This document shows, in pieces, positions 1-64,000 of a stretch of 64,000 bases of DNA. Below the pieces are notes generated by a model that was given only the letters and a program-made list of their open reading frames with translations, was not told the origin of the DNA and ran no database searches. The DNA lies in contig NC_029529.1 of NCBI RefSeq assembly GCF_001577835.2, forward strand, positions 10,551,380-10,615,379. Reading direction: 5' to 3'. Each line of letters starts with the position of its first letter. Position 1 is the stretch's first letter. Origin of the DNA: Coturnix japonica. Lineage: Eukaryota; Chordata; Aves; Galliformes; Phasianidae. Both the position numbers and the translations under genes were made by a program.

Positions 1-120
1 CTTTCTGTGGTGCCAGATGTCTTATCCATGCTGACCAAGGCCTTTAATCAGTGAGAGAAAGTATAAATTACCATGTGTCGCGGGGAAAAAAAGCATGCTA
101 TTCATAGCCAAGTATTAAAG

Positions 121-293
121 CAGGCTGCCCAGAGAGGCCGTGCAGTCTCCATTCCTAGAAGCTTTCAGGGCTGAATGGGATGCAGCCCCGTGTGACCCAT
201 CTGATCTCCCAGCTGTCCCAGCTTTGAGCAGTACATTGGACTGGGGATATCTGAAGGTCCCTTCCAGCCTCAATTACTCTGATTTTGTGACAG
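121..293 (+). mobile_element. CR1 LINE 3'-end fragment
   Basis: Begins with the typical CR1 phrase for a repeated GCCCAGAGAGGC element and ends with CTGAAGGTCCCTTCCAGCCT followed by a diverged ATTCTGTG-type tail. 5'-truncated, sense orientation. Confidence 0.85.
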
Positions 294-3200
294 TGTCACA
301 TCTGACTTCAGCTTTGCGTTGCTTTTCTAAAAGGCTGAGGGTTCTGTGCCAGCGTTCAAGACCATGTGCAGACTTTTAGGAATGTAAATGTTGAATGAAT
401 TCACATATATTTTGTGTGTGTGTGTGTGTGTGTGCAAATTCCTTACATCCTCAAAATAAAACTCAAAAATATTTTGGTAACAAATACTGTTGCTACTATG
501 CAACCAGACGAAAGGATTTACATTCTACATGACCCCCATCAGCAGGATTAAAACTAAATACATAGCAAATTTAATGATGCGTATGTATGCGTGACTCCCA
601 CAGAGATGTGATTCTGCCTATGCTACTTACACAGAGAGCTTTACACCAACAAACAGCAAACATCAGTATGACTGCATATAGAAAAAGACTGTAATAGTCT
701 AAGATGGAGGATGGAATAAGACCATTAAAAACTACTTCAGCATTCCCCTAACCCCTTTTCCATACAATTACCAGCTATCAGAACAAAGGTCTTCTCAATC
801 ACTCTCACAGCTCACCGAGAGCTTTCCCCTGGAACACACATAACTCCTACACGGCACCCTGATGGTAAGAATATGCTACACTGGGTCGGATGGGTTCCAC
901 CTTGCCCAGTATCATGTCTCTAAGCCAGATGGTTAGAAGAAAACACAAGAATTAAGCAGCACGTATATTTTTAACTAAGGATCTTCCTACATTCAAACAT
1001 TTTTAAACTCGGGAACTAAGAAAGCATCTATTATACATTAATGATTCCAGTAGATTGCTGTTTGTTGGGTGTCCTCACAAAGCTGTCAACTTTTAGCAAC
1101 AGTAAGCATCTGTTGGTAAAGGCATCCTCAGCCATCTGCTAAATAAGGACTCAACTCTTCCATGTTCCAAAGCTGATCCCTACTCAGCATTAGAAGAGAG
1201 AACAAACAACCCATCACTCTGCCCATCCATTTTCAGACTGCCACATCACCCTTCTTCCCATGCAGTGTAGACAGTCAACATCTTAAAAGTCTGTAAGGTC
1301 CAGCCTGGCAAAGATAACTATCTAACATTAATTATTTCAAAAGGTTTAAAATTGTGTAATTGCAGAAAAAGACACAAAAAGTTTGCAATGAAAAAGAGCA
1401 CAAAGCTATGAATAACAGGCACTACACTCGTGAGCAAGCAGGGATGGCAGTCATCGGTGTCTGATCTTAGCTCAGCTTTGCTGGCTGACTCCTGTCAACC
1501 CTCTGTAAGGCTGCACTGGTGCTGCCTCAGCCCCCATCCTCTTTGAACACTCTTCTTGCTCAAGATGAAAGTTCTTTTCTCAGTAACTGACAACAATGTC
1601 TGTCCTGGCTGCCCCCTCACATTGCTATCAGGCAGAAGAGAAATCTCAGTGAAAAAGATGAAAGGGCTCAACTGCTCTTGGTTCATTACCTTTACAGCAG
1701 GGACCATCTCTTCTCCCATACATAATGCTCCTCTTGAAGAGACACTTCCAGGAGAAACCTTCAGCCAGGGCAGGTTTTGTTGTCCCCTATCCTTATGCCC
1801 ACCACTCACGCTTTCTGTGTGAGCCTTCTCTATGACTTGGAAGTCTGTTCAGCCTCTAACACTCAGCAGGGTTCATGCTCCCAGGTGACAGCAGCTGAGC
1901 CTCAGCCTCTTCCCACTCCTTACGAAGGCAGTGAAACAGCAGCTAGATACAAAACCTGAAATAAAGCATCTCTCTTTAGAACTGCACATACTGCCTCTTC
2001 CAGGGCCAGAATTCCTACAGGTAGGAACTAGCTTCTTTGATGAGATGGCTATTTCTTATTTCTGAGTTTCTTAAGCATTCTCTGATATTCCCCACCTGAG
2101 CATGCCTAGTCCATTATGCTGAACTTTTAAACAAAACATTGGGAAATGCTTTTTCCAGTTCAAACTCGATGAGCTGAGGGATACTCTGAAACAACAGCTC
2201 ACATATAAGAAAAAGCAGGAAAATACTTGTATCTTTTTCTCTCCCTAGGTTTAATTTCCCCCAGAATCTCTGTTTTCTTGGGAAAACTACACTCTACACA
2301 TGCTGATTTATTTTAAGTCCAGTGAAGTAATAAACAGCCAAACTGAGTTTAGTCGCACCTAACAGACCTTGCGGGTGTCAGAACCTAAAAGGCAAGACTT
2401 CACTGAACAATTTGGACCTTCCAGGAAAAATTAACAACCAGCATACCTGGAGAAAGTTGCTAGCAGATCAGGAGGCTGTTTTTCTCCTAATCAGAGTTAA
2501 AGCAGTGAGCTCTAAGTGCAGAACCAAGCACCACTGGAAGTAGTCCTACTGTGCTGCTGGTTATTGGAATGGTCAGTCCTCTCCTTCAGCTGCTATGAAA
2601 CAGAACACTAGAGCCCAGTCAGGTAGAAGGCCTGTAGCTTATTCCTCCCCTCCCCCCCTTTTCCAGTAATTTTTAGGTCAGTAAGAAGGAAGTTGAAATT
2701 AGCAAATATTTCCTTTTATGCCTGGGTCTGAACACTGCAGCACTTCCTAGGGTCCTGAGGCAGGGTGAATGGAGCTGATGCTGTTAGACAGGGGTGGAAA
2801 ATTGATCTCTTCCCAGCAAGATTTAGAGGCCAGTCAGACAGGAAATTACTCCAGATGGGCACTCTGTCCCCATCTCTCAGCTCTTCCTGCAGCTAGGAGA
2901 TTCACTCTATAATTGCTTTTTTAGTCCACATTTTATCCTCAGCTGACAGAATTCCATTAGGGTGATACAAGCTGCGTGATAAAGGGATGTTTGTGTCTCA
3001 CATGGGCTGTAAGTCATTTCTCAGCAAACAAGCAAACAGTCACAGAAATGGGTAAAGAGACCACTGAGCCAGGAGCCCTTCCTTCTTCTTTTGATCTGAA
3101 TACAAAGACCACAGCATTCAAATGGAAGCAAACACTCCTGCAGTATGTTCCATTCCCCACTGCTTCCCTCTCTCCTCTCTGGAGGAGAGGCATCAGTGTC

Positions 3201-4509
3201 AGCCCACACCACTGCTGGTTTAGGGACTCGCTAACATACCAAAACCTGGTAAAATCTCCACAGGATCAGGAAATCTTGCAGAAAACAGAACCAACTAAGC
3301 AGAATGTAGCAGTGTAGCTTCATGACCAGCTTCTCATGGATCTCCTCCGGTTTCATCCTCCAAGATGAGGATGACTCTCCTGACTCAGTAATACAGGAGC
3401 TTCCACGTATCACATGTTATCTCTTACACTGTATGCTTCGTTGCTTGCTCCCCTGCTCACAGATGGGTACTTCTCAGCCACAGAAATGAAAATCTACTGT
3501 ATTACACCAGAAAAAGAAAGGCAGAAATTAGAAAACAAGTTGCAAGCCTTCTAAGGCATCTTTGGTTTCAGATTTCATTTCCGACTGATTAAAATATGTT
3601 TTTACAAATCAAAAACTATGCAGCACGACATTTATTTCCTCACAGATTATTCTCCTTTATCTTCTGCCCCTGAGTGGGACAAACTCACCATTTTGATCTA
3701 ATCCCTGGGAAGCCACTATATGCAGGTAAAAAGACAGCAACTACAGCTCAGAGGTTTGTGAGTGGCTCTGAAACTGATCTGGGCTGAAGTTTAATTCCTA
3801 TTCAAGAACTCAACCAAAGTTCTTGTTAACTGTCCTGTTTCCTTTGTCATGCTTTAGATAATGTGGAAAGATGTGTTACTGCTGCTTGAGAACTGCTTTT
3901 GCTGTGTTTCTGACATTACTTGACACTGGCTAAGGTACTTCACACGAGGATTTTCTTAATAGCATGCATACTCTTCTTTTCCCTCCTTAGATGCTTCTCT
4001 CAAAAAATCGTACCTGTAACAAGTTAAAAATAAGTGAAAAATAATCATTATTTCCCCCCAATTCGCTATGGAGACAATTCTTGTAGTTGGAATACATAGG
4101 ACTGATTAGGACACTAAAACATCTTTGTTACATAAAGGGTCATCATAACTCATCAGGAGGGCAAATGCTGCAATTTCCTACACTATAGCGACAAATGAAG
4201 TAGCTTTAAAGCATTACACTACTTTCTACATATGACTACCCAGGATCAAGGACTTCACCAGGCCTCACCTTAGTGCCATACATCATCCCAGAGCAAACCT
4301 TCCTTTCAGCCAGTGATACTATAGAGGTAAATGTTCCACAACTTCATCTTTTTGAAATATTTCAAAGAAATTCACCTTCTTTTCATACTGTAGCAATTAT
4401 GGGGAAAGAAGCACCAGTACTGCAAGATGTCCACAAGTTTAATAACTAGTATGAATGCCATTGTGGCCAACAGACACTTATGCGAAGCCAGCTATTTACA
4501 GAAAGCAAA
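294..4509. other. Region downstream of KATNIP, no gene recognised
   Basis: No exon, RNA gene or clear repeat was recognised apart from the TG tract at 413-434. In human the next gene is GSG1L, convergent with KATNIP; its 3' end may lie left of this window. Open frames here are short and lack splice-compatible or recognisable protein sequence. Confidence 0.5.
413..434. repeat. (TG)n microsatellite
   Basis: An uninterrupted run of about eleven TG units. Confidence 0.95.
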
Positions 4510-5619
4510 GCTCCTAAGCAAGCTTTGTGAAAATGTCTTTTATTCCTATGCTTCTTTTTAGCATGAGCACTTCTCATGCTAATAACAATACCAACAATTA
4601 AATTCCATAACAAAGTCTACTTATATTATAAACAAATCAGTATCTATTTTACATATAGAAGTGTTTTTCATTTAGTACAAAACTCCATTGATACAGAGAA
4701 ATTCAGTATTGCTAACTTTGGTCTTAGCTAACAACAGCTAAGTATTTTGTAAGCAAATACACATGCTACTGCAGCTCCTGACCTGGTACAGCAAGTGAAG
4801 GAGCTGTATCAGGAGCTGCAATAGTATGTATGTATCTTTGTTTCACACAAAAAAGCATTTCAGAGCTTTCAGTTCTATCTGAAAACAATGAATAAGTTCT
4901 AAATGAGAAAGAAAGAATGTTCTATGAGATCTTATACGAGATTTACAGGTTGTCACCACTGACAAATATTCACTGAAAAGCATATTTGCATAGCTACAAA
5001 TCCTGAAGCACAATTATTTGGTTAGAATTTCTGGTTAGATGGCCAGATGTCCAGGATACTCAGTGTTTTTAAAATGCCATTTGCTCCTTACCATCTGCTC
5101 ATTAAAATGCCTTTACCACTCCTCAAAAGGGATAGTACAACGCTGGCAGCAGAGCTGGTTGGTGCAGCCCAGAGAGATGGCCTCCTTGTTTCACAGAACC
5201 AAATGCAGGCTGTAGCGAAGGGCAGAGAGACTCTGAAGGATGTATAGAGTGCCAGTGTTTTTTTCTTTTTTTTGCTTTTACATAGTAGTGAAACAATGGA
5301 AGAAATCACTTTTTCACTGGAAAAAGAAAAAAAGGTAAGTGAAAGCCAAAGCTTACTCATTAAAGCCCAATAAACCCACTTTTCTGATCTGTCATTGCAG
5401 ATAATGACAAGAAAAGAACCAGAAAACTAAACAGTTCATGCTTCAAATTTCATTACTGAAGGAAGTTTCCCTGTAGCAAAGATAACTTCCTCTCATAAGA
5501 CAAGAGGTGGTTCAGCAGCAAGCATGGAGTAAATTCCATTTGGATGATAAGTCATCTAGCTCTCCAAGATGCAAGTGTCCAGAGCTGGATGTATTCAGGA
5601 CTTCACAGTCAAGCCCTTG
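4510..5619 (-). other. KATNIP: Probable KATNIP 3' UTR
   Basis: Sequence downstream of the KATNIP stop codon. The first AATAAA on the minus strand is at 4544-4539, which would give a 3' UTR of about 1.1 kb ending near 4515. A further AATAAA at 3636-3631 could serve a longer form. The left edge is an estimate. Confidence 0.45.
4761..4829. other. Strong imperfect hairpin
   Basis: The arm 4761-4781 is complementary to about 4809-4829 with two non-Watson-Crick positions. A five-base bulge and six more pairs follow (4787-4792 with 4803-4808), closing on a ten-base loop. The size resembles a microRNA precursor. It falls in the probable KATNIP 3' UTR. It could also be a small palindromic repeat. Confidence 0.6.
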
Positions 5620-45291
<39,672 letters not shown>

Positions 45292-45742
45292 GTCCTTAAT
45301 ATAAAGCTGAAAAGAAAAGAGTTGTCAATGTGAATAAATTATTCACTATAGAATATTACTGGTTCAGCACCCTCCATAGCCATGAAAGCTCTAAGCTGAA
45401 AGAAGCTCCTCTTTCAACAAACTATAAGACAAGTTGTGTAACAAGCTTCCAGATGAACAGTAAATACACTGGTTGCTTTTCTCAGACTATCAAAACTAGG
45501 AGACTGATGCTACAAGCCAGGAACTTACACTCATTTGAAAGGACCATATCACTTGCCCTATTCACAATGAAGCAAAGTTGCTCCTTACGGTTGCTCAACA
45601 ACAAGAAGCAATCTGGGACCTAACAGTTCCCCAACACCATTCCTGTGCTGGTACCATTCACAGGGTCGGTTAAATCTAAGACTTGTGTACTTTAGCGCCT
45701 GTATACATTTAAACATGTATAAATTGAAGATTTTAACCTTAC

Positions 45743-45790
45743 TTGCCTTTCGGGAAACGCGAACATCTCCCACTCTGTATTCCAGAGCTG
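45743..45790 (-). other. KATNIP: Possible upstream KATNIP exon (5' UTR or first coding exon)
   Basis: A good donor (GTAAGG on the minus strand) follows position 45743. Read into the next exon in phase 0, the sequence is open and holds an ATG at 45766-45764 giving MFAFPERQ before LYIKD. The other frame (RVSRKA) cannot be joined to the next exon without a stop. The right-hand edge is uncertain: candidate acceptors lie within the tail of an interspersed repeat just to the right. It may be untranslated, an alternative first exon, or not an exon. Confidence 0.4.
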
Positions 45791-45990
45791 CTGCTTGTAT
45801 GGGAAATCAGTAATCACAGCCTGAACCTCTGATTAATCAGCTGAGGCAAGTGTGGGGTCAGCTATGGGATCACAGGTGAGTTAATGGAGCTGTGCTCCCA
45901 GAAGGGATGGAGCTCGATCCACCTCCTCTAGATCTCATTTAAGGGCTGACCACCACTAAGGCAGCATCTCTTGGAGATTGTTTTTAGGTA
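45790..45990 (-). repeat. Unclassified interspersed repeat, copy 2
   Basis: The same family as 44930-45190, on the other strand. Its complement reads CAGCCCTTAAATGAGATCT, GGAGGTGGATCGAGCTCC, CCCTTCTGG, then GAGGTTCAGGCTGTGATTAC and CATACAAGCAG. The last block abuts the putative upstream KATNIP exon. Confidence 0.6.
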
Positions 45991-46224
45991 GAGATTGCCT
46001 TAGTGGTTCCCAGCAGAATGAAGGCTTTCATATGGATGAGTTATTCCTGTAAATAACCTTTTGGATATTTTCAACCATCTTTTCATTATTGTCACTGTAT
46101 GCTGCTACAAGTTGTGACAGAGTGCTCTCATATACTTATATATATACACTGAGAAGTTAAAATTTGTTGCTAAAACATTTACTTCCTTATCAAAAACACT
46201 GGAACTTAATACTTTAGCTCTTAC

Positions 46225-46415
46225 CAATTGCACTGTACCTGTTACAACACCACTCCCGCACCTCCACCAAGGCACAATGTTAGAGCTGGGTAGAGGAAAA
46301 GGGCTCGAATTCGGGCCCAGCCGTCCACACAAAGCCAAGGGTCAGATCCCCACTGCTCCCAGCACCCTCGGAGCCGGGTAACACCAGACCAGGCCTCGCT
46401 TCCACCGTCGTGTTT
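46225..46415 (-). other. KATNIP: Candidate untranslated first exon of KATNIP
   Basis: On the minus strand, facing away from GTF3C1, this CpG-containing stretch has no ATG in the apparent exon. It offers two good donors: GTAAGA with exon edge at 46225, and GTACAG with exon edge at 46239. That fits a noncoding first exon of a gene with a shared promoter, but the transcription start cannot be seen. Confidence 0.35.
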
Positions 46416-46492
46416 TTGCGTTGCCTTGGTTATGGTCGCAGTTCTGACATCAGTTCCTGTGCGCCGCTGCAGGAAGCGAACGGAGCCGGAGC
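46300..46492. promoter_or_regulatory. Shared divergent promoter region of KATNIP and GTF3C1
   Basis: A short segment between the head-to-head genes that is clearly richer in G+C and CpG than its surroundings; the CpG-rich stretch continues into GTF3C1 exon 1. It contains an X-box-like site, a CRE-like TGACATCA at 46445-46452, and GGAA/ETS-type cores. No TATA box was seen. Transcription start sites cannot be placed from sequence. Confidence 0.7.
46420..46433. promoter_or_regulatory. X-box-like (RFX) site
   Basis: GTTGCCTTGGTTAT resembles the RFX consensus GTTGCCATGGNAAC, with one perfect half-site and a weaker second half. RFX factors drive many ciliary genes and KATNIP is ciliary, so the site makes sense for KATNIP. 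Binding is inferred. Confidence 0.45.
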
Positions 46493-63700
<17,208 letters not shown>

Positions 63701-64000
63701 GTAAGGTTTCTCTCTACATCCCCAGTATGAGCTAAATTCTCCTGAAATTAAGGGCAATGCTCCTCCCATGTCTATGCCTTGTTTCATGGGACTATAAACT
63801 CCTAATTTTCTGCACGCAACGTGCTAGCAAATCTGTCCTTTCATTGGGAAAGGTTTATCAAAGGCGTAAAGAACAGTGCAAGAAATATCACGTGGCTCTA
63901 TGAATCCATCATGCACTTGCATGTTCAGAGTTCTGCACACCTCTGCTCTTAGCTGATGCTCTGTTTGCTCTTTCCTCTCCCATAACTTCCAAAAATGATG

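Noticed and set aside
2976-3413. Overlapping open frames on both strands downstream of KATNIP
   Set aside because: Short, without matching splice sites or recognisable sequence; consistent with chance in stop-poor noncoding DNA.
45743-45778. Frame reading RVSRKA in the possible upstream KATNIP exon
   Set aside because: Joining that frame to the next exon gives an immediate stop; only the other phase stays open.

Overview
The window is vertebrate nuclear DNA, most likely from a bird and probably a galliform such as chicken. The evidence is many short CR1 LINE fragments (the dominant bird repeat), compact introns, low repeat density, and two proteins that read as close orthologues of human genes. 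No bacterial, viral or plasmid organisation is present. The species call is inference; no search was run.

Two protein-coding genes fill almost all of it, arranged head to head. KATNIP (KIAA0556, katanin-interacting protein) lies on the minus strand. Its 25 coding exons run from about 45.3 kb down to a stop codon at 5620-5622. All exon junctions keep one reading frame, giving about 1579 residues from the first secure ATG. GTF3C1 (largest subunit of transcription factor TFIIIC) lies on the plus strand from its ATG at 46493 to beyond the right edge. The window holds 25 coding exons in one continuous frame, about 1325 residues or nearly two thirds of the protein. The same divergent pair sits together in human 16p12.1, so this is conserved synteny.

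Layout: 1-4.5 kb is mostly unannotated sequence downstream of KATNIP, with one CR1 copy and a TG microsatellite. About 4.5-5.6 kb is the probable KATNIP 3' UTR, which contains a strong hairpin. 5.6-45.3 kb holds KATNIP exons and introns. 45.7-46.5 kb is the shared 5' region: a CpG-richer segment with an X-box-like (RFX) motif and a CRE-like motif. 46.5-64 kb holds the GTF3C1 exons and introns.

The two products are not known to act together. KATNIP acts at cilia and microtubules with katanin, and GTF3C1 recognises the B box of tRNA genes for RNA polymerase III. The link visible here is the shared promoter region.

I did not find an undescribed gene system. The points most worth a second look are: a fourfold internal repeat in KATNIP with partly matching intron positions; a GC-AG intron in GTF3C1; a possible alternative GTF3C1 last exon; a hairpin in the KATNIP 3' UTR; and an unclassified repeat family with one copy abutting a putative KATNIP 5' exon.
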